From Aphelenchoides besseyi (Eukaryota > Nematoda > Chromadorea > Rhabditida > Aphelenchoididae): 64,000 nt of DNA. The stretch lies in the NCBI GenBank assembly GCA_024699855.1, contig JAMPIQ010000003.1, positions 372,001 through 436,000 on the forward strand, written 5' to 3'. Positions 54,708 through 64,000 of this stretch are shown here, piece after piece (within the stretch, counting starts at the first letter, position 1; every line of letters starts with the position of its first letter). Under the pieces are notes generated by a model. It searched no databases. It had not been told where the DNA came from and saw only the letters and a program-made list of their open reading frames with translations. A program made the position numbers and the translations under genes.

Positions 54708-55296
54708 TCAAACTGTTAGATCAGATTGGCAAATTGCACGAAACTTTGAACGTTTTGGCAATTTGCTTTGGAACCACTGCAAAAATTGCTGGTTGCCTTG
54801 AGAGTAGCGACGCATTGCCTTCCAAGTCAAATTGGCCAACGACTCAGTTGCACTGGAAAATAAAGGTTACAAGATAAACTCAAGCAAATGTTCACTTGAA
54901 TTGGAATCGGTGAAACGAAACGTAACCATCTGTTCCTCTAACATCAACCTTTAGTTGATTTCCATCATTAGTGGATATTTCTCGAATAATGCCTCTCACT
55001 TCGTACTTCGTTATTTCCACTCTAAGCTAACAAGATCGAACATAAAGATCGTAGTTATTCCTGCGCCACTCCTTCCCAACAAGAGTACATCACCGATCCA
55101 CACTCACCTCATAACCATAGTTCTCAAACTGCTCTCCTTTTTGAATCTTGTGTATTCGAGTTGTCTGTTCGGTCAACGAAAATCCGATGAGGTTATTAGT
55201 GTCTTGACCTTGATATCCGAAGAGTTTGTCACTACGAAGCGTTCCATTTATCTGTTTGGATGGTCCTTCAATCGTACTCTCAATTGTCAATCGCCG
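54708..55296 (-). CDS. Unknown protein, three recognised exons, 5' end uncertain
   Basis: Coding exons, in order: from about 55296, RRLTIESTIEGPSKQINGTL ... LFGYQGQDTNNLIGFSL ... GEQFENYGYE (donor GTGAGT); then LRVEITKYEVRGIIREISTN ... DGYVSFHRFQFK (acceptor TTGTTAG, donor GTGAAC); then NATESLANLTWKAMRRYSQG ... SKLPKRSKFRAICQSDLTV and the stop at 54708-54710. Phases agree. The first exon probably has an upstream partner around 55400 (MTTVFGTIFIIQLEKTLEKW), a possible signal sequence, but the splice there is unclear. There are N-glycosylation sites (NGT, NAT, NLT), so it is probably secreted. No family is recognised. Confidence 0.45.
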
Positions 55297-55697
55297 TTTC
55301 TTATGTTAACAATTGAGATTCGTGTTGGAGCTGGTCGACGCGGTACAAACACCATTTCTCTAGGGTCTTCTCGAGTTGTATAATAAAAATTGTACCAAAA
55401 ACAGTTGTCATTAGGAGATTAAAGGGATCTCAGAAATAATATTGGTCTTTTGGCATGAGGAATGCTCGACCAACCGGGTTTAATGTCTGAAATCAGTCTC
55501 AAGAATCATCTCTCTAATATGCACACTTACTTTTTGATTTCATGAAGTATGTCAACTAAAATGTAGCTATTTCAGAAACTAGTGTTCAAAAGCAAAGAGA
55601 TTATCGATCTCATTTACTTTACTTAAGCACTCAAATTGTCAAATTCATTAACGGTCGCACGACTCTACTTTAAGAACGTTTGATTTCGGAGAAGAAA

Positions 55698-55892
55698 TTA
55701 GTCATTCGGACAAAAGCCCTTCGAGATGTCCGTTTCGCCAGCTATAAACTTTACGTACGACTCGGCAGCTTCCTTTTCATCGATCACTTCTGGAGCCAGT
55801 TCAAAGATGACTCTGTCGATCGCTTTCTGGACGTCAATTCCATCTTCGAACTGTTCGAGAAGAACGGCACGAGCAATTAGTTCGCTGTTCAT
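55698..55892 (-). CDS. Small acidic protein, 64 aa, single exon
   Basis: MNSELIARAVLLEQFEDGID, then VQKAIDRVIFELAPEV and ESYVKFIAGETDIS. It is helical and acidic without a signal peptide, so cytosolic or nuclear. The ATG is preceded at 5 nt by TTTGTTTCAG, a likely spliced-leader acceptor, which strongly supports this tiny ORF as a real mRNA start. It is not recognised as a named family; a small subunit or adaptor is plausible. Confidence 0.6.
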   Translation of the reverse strand: MNSELIARAVLLEQFEDGIDVQKAIDRVIFELAPEVIDEKEAAESYVKFIAGETDISKGFCPND

Positions 55893-55899
55893 TTTATCT

Positions 55900-57190
55900 G
55901 AAACAAAGCTTATTGATCACAGGGTTGAAGAAAACTTCTCGTCTTCACGATATTAAAGCAATGTTATTTAAGATCCAATAAACAAAACTTTCACTACATT
56001 ACAGATTTCTAATTACCAAAATAAATCGACTGCTGTAATTATAACCGTGAAAGAAGACGAGTTTCTTGTATCTCTCAAGAATTTCCGCACTCAACGGCAC
56101 CAGAAAACGTGAGCAGCTTGTCCATAGGCAAAGAGAAACTGTCTCGACTCACCTTTGCGCTCAACCCTTTGGACTGCACCAGTGGCCACCAAAATTGACG
56201 CTTTTTCTGAGGGCATCTTCCGTATCGACTGCGCGATCGAATTCCACGATCTCTAGTGGCCTTGAGGATGATGGGTGTCTTATTTCACTATCTGAGCGTT
56301 TGGATCGAAAATTAGCACTATTCAAGACTCGACAACGGCAATATCGCTTTATTTGCTGCTCCTTGTTGTTGATCAGTATTGGACTGCAAGCTCAATCGCC
56401 GTTTGGTGAGAAGAATTTTGTTGAAGATTGGAATCACATATTTATTATTGGCAATTGCTTGAAAAGAATACTGCAATTAGGTTGTTGTCAAATGAACATT
56501 AAATTTCTTTGGTGTTTTTCAGATTTGACTTTGGATCAATTTCACAACTTGCAGTCGTCGAATGTCGCTCCCTTTGGTGTTATTAAACTTTCAATCACTC
56601 GAATAACAATTCTAAATTGAAATCTCAACATCGAAAAATCATCGACTTTGAAGTCTTAAAGACAAGTGCGGAATCTCATGTTCGCCGTTTCTCTACTTTT
56701 CTTTTGAAGATTATCGAGTAGATCGGCATTTAATTGAACGTACGACGTTAATCAAAGCATCCAATAGATTCCTTCAACTTTTTGTCTCAGCCTATCGTTT
56801 GATTACTAACAATTACACTTGAAAACAAGGAATGTGTTAAACACTTGTATCGTTAAATTTGATATTTCTTTATTACCAACAATCTCGTGGAAGGATTTAA
56901 CGCTCATTCTTGTAAATAATCACTTCGATCATTCAATAGTTCTTGTCTTCAAGTCATTTTCCAACTTTAAAATGCTCAGGAAATCAATTGGGTGTGTCAA
57001 GTGCTTTCCAAGTTTATCATTGTGCAGCTTTAGCCAACGATTTTCTTGACCATCTCTTCCGAGCATGTCCGCGATGACCACAAAGAAACGAACGCCCATT
57101 GGAGTCACTTCTGCGTTTCGAGTCAACAGTTTCTTTTTGCCGAAAAGACGCTCTAATCTCCGGCGATTAGCTCTCCGATCAACCGAAGAG
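55900..57190. other. Region with overlapping ORFs on both strands, no confident gene
   Basis: The 184-codon plus ORF 56066-56620 contains one hydrophobic segment (FICCSLLLISIGL). On the minus strand, 56205-56130 shows MPSEKASILVATGAVQRVER followed by a GTGAG donor. Neither could be extended by convincing splices. A minus ORF (56929-57201) covers the dishevelled start region and is probably a shadow. Confidence 0.25.
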
Positions 57191-59250
57191 ATGTCCACCA
57201 AAGTCTATTACTATTTCGAGGACAAAACCCCGTACTTGTCGACTGTGAACGTGCCATCAGATCGAATAACCTTGGGCGACTTCAAAAAGGTTTTCAATCG
57301 TCGCGGCTACAAATTTTTCTACCAAATTTTTGATCCCGTGATCCAAAGGTTTGTTTCCGTTGAATACGCGTTGAAAGCGAAATTTACAGCGATGCCAAAC
57401 ACGAAATTCTCCACGATCACGAGCGGCTGGTGCCCAACTCAAAAGGTCTCTTCGAGTTGCATCTCAAACGTGAAAAGAAGTTCTTTCCGGTTAGTTTCCT
57501 ATTTGTTGCTTTGATTGCTTTTCTCTCAGCCCTCGTCTTCCATCTGCGATGATTTCGATTGTGCCGGTGGTCAACGAGTGTCGATGGTCACAGCCGACAA
57601 GTCGTCAGTGGGATCTTTTATTTCCAGTAAGTCGTTTTAGTGCGTTCGTTGTTTTCCTTTGTCGTTTAGCTCATTTAATGTTTTTTCTACTTTAAATTGA
57701 CGTTTGAATACCTGTGCACTTCTTTGTTAAATCACCTATTTCCTTAATTTTTGTCCTTCAACCAAAATGCCAATTTTTTCTCCAAACTCGAGTTTGAAGC
57801 CGCAAAAGATCTTCAACTTCTCTTCTTATGTTCATTTTCGGTTTCATCTCCGTATTTTCAGAACGTGCCGGAGAGCAGTTGGCGGATCTGTGCACATCAG
57901 AAGACGAAACGTGAGTACAAATTTGTCAATTGAAACTCGCGTTTAGATCCCGAAAACAACGATACCGACGCCCGTATGTCCCGTCTACGATTTGCAGTGC
58001 TTCTGAAAGCAGGTGAGTGGTTGGAGCTTTGACTTTATTGTCAATTTAGCTACTCAATGCCCCTGCTGACTGAAGTCAAATTGAATTTGTCGGGACTACG
58101 ATTTGTAGCGCTGGAAAGTGGAATCTTCATTGGCGCCATTCAGCCCGGTAAATCACTTTTTCTTCTTATCTAACGTTTGTTTTGTAGGTAGTCAAGGAGA
58201 TCGGTGTAAAATTTTAGAAGTCGGCGATCAGATTTTACAAGTCGAATCCACGAGTTTCGAACATCTGAGCAACGAGCAGTCGATGGCTATTTTGCAGCGG
58301 ATCGCACACGAGAAACGGCAAGTCGTTTATTTATGATATTATTTGCACTTTGTCTTTATCGAAGTTATGACTAACTATTCGGTTTCAGCGAAGTCTTGAT
58401 CACAATCGCCAAACACTCTTCGGATCGTCAATCGGACACGTTGAGCGCGTTGTGTGAGACGATGGGCGTTGACGTGTCGTTGTGGGTTGAGACCACGAAG
58501 TTAGCTATCTATTCGACTTCTTTAAATTCCAATTTGCAGACAAACTCCTCAGGAAACGAACTTCGAAGCTTCACCTGTGATTGCGCAGGAGATTGATGAA
58601 ACGAGCGACGAAGAACGAGCTGCGTATGAAGATCGACGGAACGGTCGTGGAGCTCAACTGGTACCTTTAGTACAACAACAAGCTGGTAAGTTTTTTGCGA
58701 ACGACAAGTGAATTTACGCCTGCAGAAAAAATTCTAACAACCAGTGATCCACCAATTCGAATTGTTCGCTCAATGGCCCGTCCCTCAAGTGGTTTGACAA
58801 TCAAAGATCGAAAGTGGCTGAAGATCCCGATTCCTCAATCGTTTATTGGACACGAGCTCGTAAATTGGCTTCTGACAAACGTTCGTGGCTTCGAAAATCG
58901 AAAAGAAGCTCGTGCGTTTGCGAACCAACTTCTTCAGCTTCAACTCATTAAACACGCCGTTCAGATGAGTCGTTTTAGCGAGAAATGTTACTACAAATTC
59001 GATGGTGGGTTCAATCAATCATTCAGTTAAAGCTACAAATTAATTTCCAGAGAAAATTTCTGTCGAAACCAAAAACGGCGATTCACCCACGGAAATCACG
59101 TTTATCTCAGGTTCTCAGTCTTCGCCACGTGTCATCATTCCCGGACCGTGGCCAGTATCACCGATTCTAAGGCGCTCACCAACGATCGTAAGTTTTATTG
59201 CAATACAACTCTTCCCAATTCCTATACAGAAAACGTTTATTAGCCTTTAA
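57191..59250 (+). CDS. dsh: Dishevelled (Wnt signalling adaptor): DIX, PDZ, DEP
   Basis: Cytosolic hub between Frizzled receptors and the beta-catenin or planar-polarity branches. Start ATG 57191 puts the DIX domain at the N-terminus: KVYYYFEDKTPYLSTVNVP, ITLGDFKKVFNRRGYKFFYQ, SDAKHEILHDHERLVPNSKG, FELHLKRE. Next are a basic SRKQRYRRPYVPSTICSAS stretch and a compact PDZ: EVKLNLSGLRFVALESGIFI, GAIQPGSQGDRCKILEVGDQ, ILQVESTSFEHLSNEQSMAI. The DEP domain follows: SGLTIKDRKWLKIPIPQSFI, GHELVNWLLTNVRGFENRKE, HAVQMSRFSEKCYYKF. The tail is short (SSPRVIIPGPWPVSPILRRS, TFISL). An in-frame ATG at 57065 would add 42 residues before DIX and seems less likely. About eleven exons. Confidence 0.93.
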
Positions 59251-59264
59251 AGCATGATTTCAAA

Positions 59265-60754
59265 TTAATCTCCGAACTTTTGGTCCACACCGAACCGAAA
59301 GACCCTGAAATTTTGATTGCATTCCACATAACGAGCAAAAACTCACATTTGTACGATCTGACTGTTCCGTCGGCAAATTGGGCCGAGAAAGAGTCTTGGG
59401 AGCGTCCCCAGTGAATCGATTTGACTATCGAAGATTCGCGGAAGACCGTGACCCAACGAACATTCCACATCAACGCTCGCCGTCCGTCCTCTGCGATACG
59501 AGTTCAGTTAACGTTTGATCCGACTTACCGGGCTCCTCTTCTTCTTCCTCGTCGTCCGTTGAATCTCTATCAATTTCTTGTTCACGGGCATCGACGGAGA
59601 AAAAGTTGGCCGGAATGATGGGCGACGAATCGGATGCCCATGATGAGATATACGATAACGTTGGAGTGGTCTATAAATCAAAGTTATTCTGAGCTCTCTC
59701 GTTACTTTACCTCATCAACGGACGGCGTTGAAGATTCGCATTCTGAGTCGCTGGGTGACTCCGAACGATCGACTTGAAACTCTTCGACGTTCATCAGGTA
59801 CAAACAAATCCTACGACCACAGGCGACGGCCAGAAGCGAATCGTTGAGTCCGATAGAGGGTGCGAACGCGACACAAGAAACCACTGACGTCGACTCAAAG
59901 CACATGTTCGTTTCGGGGCGTCTAAACGGCAATGTAGAAGAAGAAACGAGAGCTCACACTGAAGGGGAATTGATGGCAAAAACGGCGATTCGTCGATTGG
60001 GAGCTGCTGTCAAACCGTTCGTCGATGCGACAATGATCGGCAGCTCGTGAACGGGATTCTGATTCCACGAGAGCGAAGAAATCGGCTGATCGCGGAAGAC
60101 GGAAATCGCGTGAATTGGACGCCAAGTTTTCGGGTTCGTGGGATCGAACATCTGATGCACGACTATCCAACCGGAGCATGTTCCCGTCACCTGAAAGGCC
60201 GCATATAAGAAAACCTTTTGAATGCACGTACCAAACTGAATTCCAAGTGCGCCGGCGAAAAGCGCATCTCCGTGATCAAGTCGGCAGAAGACATGGTCGT
60301 CTTTCGTTCCCATTGGTTTTTGGAGCGTAGGGTTTCGCCGAAGACGTGGATTTTGGCGCGATTCGTGGTACCAATCGCTAGCAAACGTGCGTGCAAATTT
60401 GAAAAGCGAACCAAAATTTTCGGTCGCAATGTCGTGCTGATCGGATGGTGATTGGCGCCGGAGCGTCGTGCCGACTTTGGGGTGTCCAAGTTTTTGAAGC
60501 GCCAACTCGCCACTTTTTCCCACTTTTCTTTCCGCTCGTAAATCGAAATCGTTCCGCAAACGTCGACCAGCGCGCAAAGCGTCCCGGTGGCGTCGACTTC
60601 GATGCTTCGCACCTGCGAATTCCCACGTCCAATCGTTTCCTCGACGTACGCAGCTCGACTGAAGATTAAAAGCGGATCTGAAAGCGCGAATGAAAATCGT
60701 TCGAGAAAAATTCGAGTTACCTTCGTCCGATTTGTTTTTAATTAATATGACCAT
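59265..60754 (-). CDS. SEH1: Nucleoporin SEH1-like WD-repeat protein with acidic insert
   Basis: Component of the Nup107-160 scaffold and of GATOR2. Start MVILIKNKSDE, then WD blades: VRSIEVDATGTLCALVDVCG, TISIYERKEKWEKVASWRFK, LITEMRFSPAHLEFSLVTGT, WRPIHAISVFRDQPISSLSW, NRRIAVFAI, VSCVAFAPSIGLNDSLLAVA, CGRRICLYLMNVEEF, then SIHWGRSQDSFSAQFADGTV with RSYKWVFRFGVDQKFGD at the end. The order 'ITEMRFSP ... GWIVVHQ', 'SSLSWNQNP ... IIVAST' and 'VAFAPSIG ... LAVA' is that of SEH1, not of Sec13. A Ser/Asp/Glu-rich insert (SESPSDSECESSTPSVDE and DRDSTDDEEEEEEPE) interrupts the fifth or sixth blade. The stop is 14 bp from the dishevelled stop on the other strand. Confidence 0.78.
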
Positions 60755-61756
60755 TTTTTCAGACCAACGACTACGCTTCGATGATCGACGCTCAGCCGCG
60801 GCGACCAACCAACTTTTGATTCACTTTGTTCTCTCACTTCGTGCAATAAAAACAAAATCGATACGCAAAAGATTCCGCGCAAACGGCTTTTGTTGCAACT
60901 TTTGTCGTTGCGTCAGAACGCTCGACGTTCTTTGGTTTTCATTATTTTGAGCTTTGAATTCCGATATCAAGTTCGAATTTGCAGTAATTCTCGACTTTCT
61001 TTTGGTTGTTTTTCCGGTCAAGTTTTCAAAGTAGTCGGTAAACTTTCGTTTGTTGGTCGAGAAGGAAAGTTGAGTTCGAAGATTGTAGAAGCAACGGCAC
61101 TTCGGATACTCGGAGATGAGTGTGTCGAGGTTAGAGATTTCGATTGAAATCCTCTCGTTCAGCGGTTACGTAATCCTCATTTCATGATGTCGAAAAATAG
61201 ATTGAACGAACTTCAGAAAAGGAGTTTGGTGTTTGGTTTGTAGCTGAGAAGATGGGAAGTAAATTTGTAGTTTCTATTCGATTTTGTTTGACGAACGCAC
61301 GAATCTCTTTAACGAACATCGGGCATCTTCAAGAGCTCAAAAAGGATTCAGAATCTTGTTCCAAAAGCTTAAAAACAAGATAACAAAGAAGTTCATTTAA
61401 ATTCACGAACTTAACGAGCCACTTATTAACATCAAGACGAACACACGATTCCTGACGAACAGAATCCATTTCGCAGATGTTGAGAAGTGTGTCAATTACA
61501 GTATTCGAAAAGCAACAACCAATTCGGGGAATACACAAACAATATCAACGTCTCAACGGAAACACGTGATGCAACGGCGTCGAGAAATGTGTTTTGACCG
61601 AGAAATCAGTTGATTCCGACTCGTAGGGTCGCAACGCCGTGCGCATTTCAACGATTGATTCCTGCAACAAATCGACGACCAACAATTCGAACCCAATGAT
61701 CTACGACGCCGATTCGGCGTTTATAGTCGGGAGTTTACGGTAGAGAGGAGTCAGTC
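60755..61756. other. Intergenic; no gene supported
   Basis: Shared upstream region of SEH1 (minus) and the UGT gene (plus). The plus ORF 60890-61147 and minus ORF 61329-61538 have no splice or family support. Confidence 0.3.
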
Positions 61757-63276
61757 ATGAAGTTTCTGTTTTTTCTCCTTCTCGCTGCTGTCGACGCGGC
61801 GAAGATTTTGGTTTTTTCGCCCACGATCACGAAATCTCATATGAACTTGCACGCACGCATAGCCGATGCGTTGGCCACAGATGAACACGAAGTGGTGAGT
61901 AGAAAGCGTGGTTTCCAATCAACTTTTTTGGTCTTCTAGACGCTGATGGACGTTGAGTACTTGATCAATCCGGACGCTTTCAATTACGTTGAAAAAGCAA
62001 AACGCAAAGTCTTTCGACTACCGGAGACGCAAAAGATCCGACGGCCAAACATGAAAAAAATTTTGCAATCTGCATTTCGTGATTCCACGTTTTTGGATCA
62101 TTTTGCGTTCATTCGCAACTACGAACGTCTTTTTCAATCTTTGTGCGAAAGTAAGGGGGTCCTCAAGCAAAGCAGTTAATTCGTTCAGTTCACTTGGACC
62201 GTGATGAAGTTTTGGAGTTTTTGCGAGTGAACCACTTTGACTACGTGATTACCGAGCACGTCGATTTGTGTGGATCGGCGTTAAGTTACGCGGCAGGACT
62301 AAAAACGCACGTTCTTGTTTCAACGTAAGTTCAATCGTTTGAAGTGTTTCAACTTCTTCAGATGCCCAATCTTCGAGCATACCGCCGGTTTGTTGGGTTT
62401 GGAGTCGTCTACAGCGTTCGTTCCCTCATTCACGCCCGGTATTGCACTAACTCAAAGCCTGTGGTCTCGTCTGAAGAACTTTGTTGGCTGGCTTATTAGC
62501 TATCGGGGTCTACAGTACGGTAGCGATCTTCTGACCGACATCTTTCGCGCAAAATTCGGCTCCAAGTTTCCGCACGTGGACGAAATCGTTTCCGAATCAA
62601 CGGCTTTAACGTTGGTGAATGCCGACGAGTTTCTGGATTTTCCGCGGCCAATTCTCCACGACATCTTCTACATCGGGACTTTGGGTTATAAATCACAGAA
62701 TTTGCCGTTGGAGATACAAAAAGACACGATCTTCTTTTCACTTGGCTCTGTAACAACTACCCGGGACCTTCCACCTTCCTTTCTGGTCAATTTGATTGCC
62801 GCTGCACGTCAATTTTCAACCTACGAGTTTCTGATCAAAGTCGACGATGAGCACACGGTAACAGTCGAATGTTTTTATTTAACTTCGTTTTTAGTTCAAA
62901 AACGAAACGAACGTCAAATTCGTCTCGTGGACTCAACAGTCACGGCTTTTGGCCTCACCTCGACTAAAACTTTTTATAACACACGGAGGCCAAAACTCCA
63001 TCATCGAAGCGGCCTATTCGGTAAGTTCAAATTGGAATCAAGAAAGTGCGCTGAGCACTCAAAGTTGTTGCGATCAAAAGATTCGTGAGTAAGCGGTGTA
63101 GTATGAACAAAGATCGTGCTTATTTCAAATCAAAAGACTGTCGGGTTCAAACTCTTCGTCTGGTTGAAAGAACGGAAACAAAATCGCGAGATCGTCCGTG
63201 ACAGATTAGTCGATCCAATATCGCCGCTACAAATTCCCGATCGGAATCTTTGCGCAAAACGTTTGTCTGCGTAATA
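61757..63276 (+). CDS. ugt: UDP-glucuronosyl/glucosyltransferase, nematode type; eroded 3' end
   Basis: ER-luminal phase-II conjugating enzyme. Signal peptide MKFLFFLLLAAVDAAKIL and the typical LVFSPTITKSHMNLHARIAD. Acceptor domain: DYVITEHVDLCGSALSYAAG, FEHTAGLLGLESSTAFVPSF, LVNADEFLDFPRPILHD. Donor domain: DTIFFSLGSVTTTRDLPPSF, NVKFVSWTQQSRLLASPRLK and LFITHGGQNSIIEAAYS, the UDP-sugar signature. The expected GVPxxxIPLFxDQxxNA continuation is only partly there after the next intron (FKLFVWLKERKQNREIVRDR), followed by a stop at 63274-63276 without the C-terminal membrane anchor. So the gene is either truncated or misread at 63.05-63.3 kb. Confidence 0.8.
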
Positions 63277-63969
63277 ATCTCAAACCACCTTTTTCCCAAT
63301 CATCAAATTCAAAACAAATGCAATTAGCGTTCTTCAACATCTTAACATCTCGCAAGCTTTAGGAATGCTAAGGAAAGACCCCAAACATTTTTGCGTCCTT
63401 ACTCCCGCTCTTCATCGACGGTTATTTTGGGGCTTTTGGTTTAAACTAATCGGTCCGATTGAACTTCGTCTGCAGCAGAAAGCGTACGGTAAATTGAATA
63501 CTCGAGAACTGTCGTCACTTTCGCACAATTCCTAGATCGCTGTGTTTGACGTGCAGAAGTCAAAACACAAATCTGAGCAGCGAGTTCAAATCGTGATCAA
63601 CTTGGTCATCACTATGAATCGGCATTTTAATTCTGGGTACCCAAAAAGGTACAGAAATTTCGTTAGACAAACTAATTCGAAGCTACGCCTTTCGGGTTGT
63701 TTATTTACGCTGCCCGTTGTTTATCATACGACTTCCGGGTGCAAGTGCTTCGGCAATACCGATGGGTTGGAAGATCGGCAACAAGGTTTTTTTGAACCTT
63801 AAGATCACCTGTTTTTCAATAACAGTAAGCTTGTGGTCCCTATTCTGATCGCTATGAACTTCCCAGATCGCTTTCTTGAAATAGTTGCGACGTTTGAAGT
63901 TTTCTTCCAACAAATGGAGTTCGAATCGACAAAGTGGTTTGATCCCGTTGAACCTACGGTCGCTGACTA
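63277..63969 (+). CDS. Coding-like exons of unknown relation, plus strand
   Basis: Three stretches look coding: about 63327-63490 (SVLQHLNISQALGMLRKDPK, FWGFWFKLIGPIELRLQQK, donor GTAAATTG), about 63638-63788 (KGTEISLDKLIRSYAFRVVY, FIIRLPGASASAIPMGWKI) and 63828-63969 after an AACAG acceptor (KLVVPILIAMNFPDRFLEIV, STKWFDPVEPTVAD and a stop at 63967-63969). The first may be a diverged C-terminal piece of the UGT (ISQALGMLRKDPK resembles the helix after the donor site). The others read like a separate membrane-associated protein. No joined model works throughout. Confidence 0.35.
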
Positions 63970-64000
63970 ATTGAATCGGTCGGACTGTACACGGTTGGTC

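Noticed and set aside
56066..56620. 184-codon plus-strand ORF with one hydrophobic segment
   Set aside because: Length alone; no initiation context, no homology that I recognise, and the minus strand shows competing coding-like sequence.
56929..57201. 90-codon minus ORF over the dishevelled start
   Set aside because: It is antisense to the dsh leader and start codon region; no independent support.
1..64000. CRISPR arrays, bacterial operons, phage or plasmid features
   Set aside because: The sequence is eukaryotic with spliceosomal introns throughout; no short regularly spaced repeats were found.

Overview
The window is nuclear DNA of a nematode. The evidence is very short introns (about 38-60 bp, GT-AG with one probable GC-AG), TTTCAG-type splice acceptors sitting immediately in front of several ATGs (typical of spliced-leader trans-splicing), and gene families that are nematode-specific or nematode-expanded: a globin with Tyr-B10/Gln-E7, an SXP/RAL-2-like secreted protein, a carbohydrate sulfotransferase, an FMRFamide-receptor-like GPCR and an Argonaute fragment. 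I cannot place the species. Multi-exon models below were built by hand from splice signals and reading-phase agreement; spans are CDS start to stop including introns.

Layout. 0-4 kb: 5' part of a class-3 lipase (runs off the left edge), a LINE fragment and an unknown 201-aa gene. 4.4-9.3 kb: a mobile-element graveyard, namely a 0.88 kb foldback palindrome with a tRNA-Ser-like head in each arm, a 5'-truncated Ty3/gypsy-type LTR retrotransposon (RNase H, integrase, PPT, 3' LTR) itself hit by a 647-bp TIR element, and a deleted mariner. 10-15 kb: a small secreted peptide, an orphan seven-helix protein, a two-domain Ig-like secreted protein. 16.7-19.7 kb: a host gene split by a 2.4-kb DNA transposon with an exact 6-bp target duplication. 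21-24.6 kb: a LINE fragment, a structured GC-rich stretch and a gene desert. 24.6-30.2 kb: sulfotransferase, SXP/RAL-2-like protein, an unknown gene carrying a second 648-bp TIR element in an intron, and a second small secreted peptide. 31-44.7 kb is gene-dense and housekeeping: DNA polymerase delta small subunit, globin, sphingosine-1-phosphate lyase, a secreted low-complexity protein, a GPCR, mevalonate kinase and a METTL18-like histidine methyltransferase whose coding end overlaps that of mevalonate kinase. 45-56 kb: small secreted proteins, a FAM162/UPF0389-like mitochondrial protein, an Argonaute relic, an NCLX-type cation/Ca exchanger, two more small secreted peptides, a 64-aa conserved-looking protein. 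57-64 kb: dishevelled and nucleoporin SEH1 (convergent, 14 bp apart) and a UDP-glucuronosyltransferase with an eroded 3' end.

The most unusual content is (i) a family of four tiny secreted peptides (51-61 aa) scattered over 44 kb, each with a signal peptide ending before Gln and an almost invariant C-terminus VYxYSxxTGNG[F/Y]; and (ii) the 2.4-kb element with CACTCCATCA termini, CCATTG target duplications, a three-copy 177-bp subterminal repeat and a decayed gene of a transposon-associated type, inserted in a coding exon so that its terminus supplies the stop codon.
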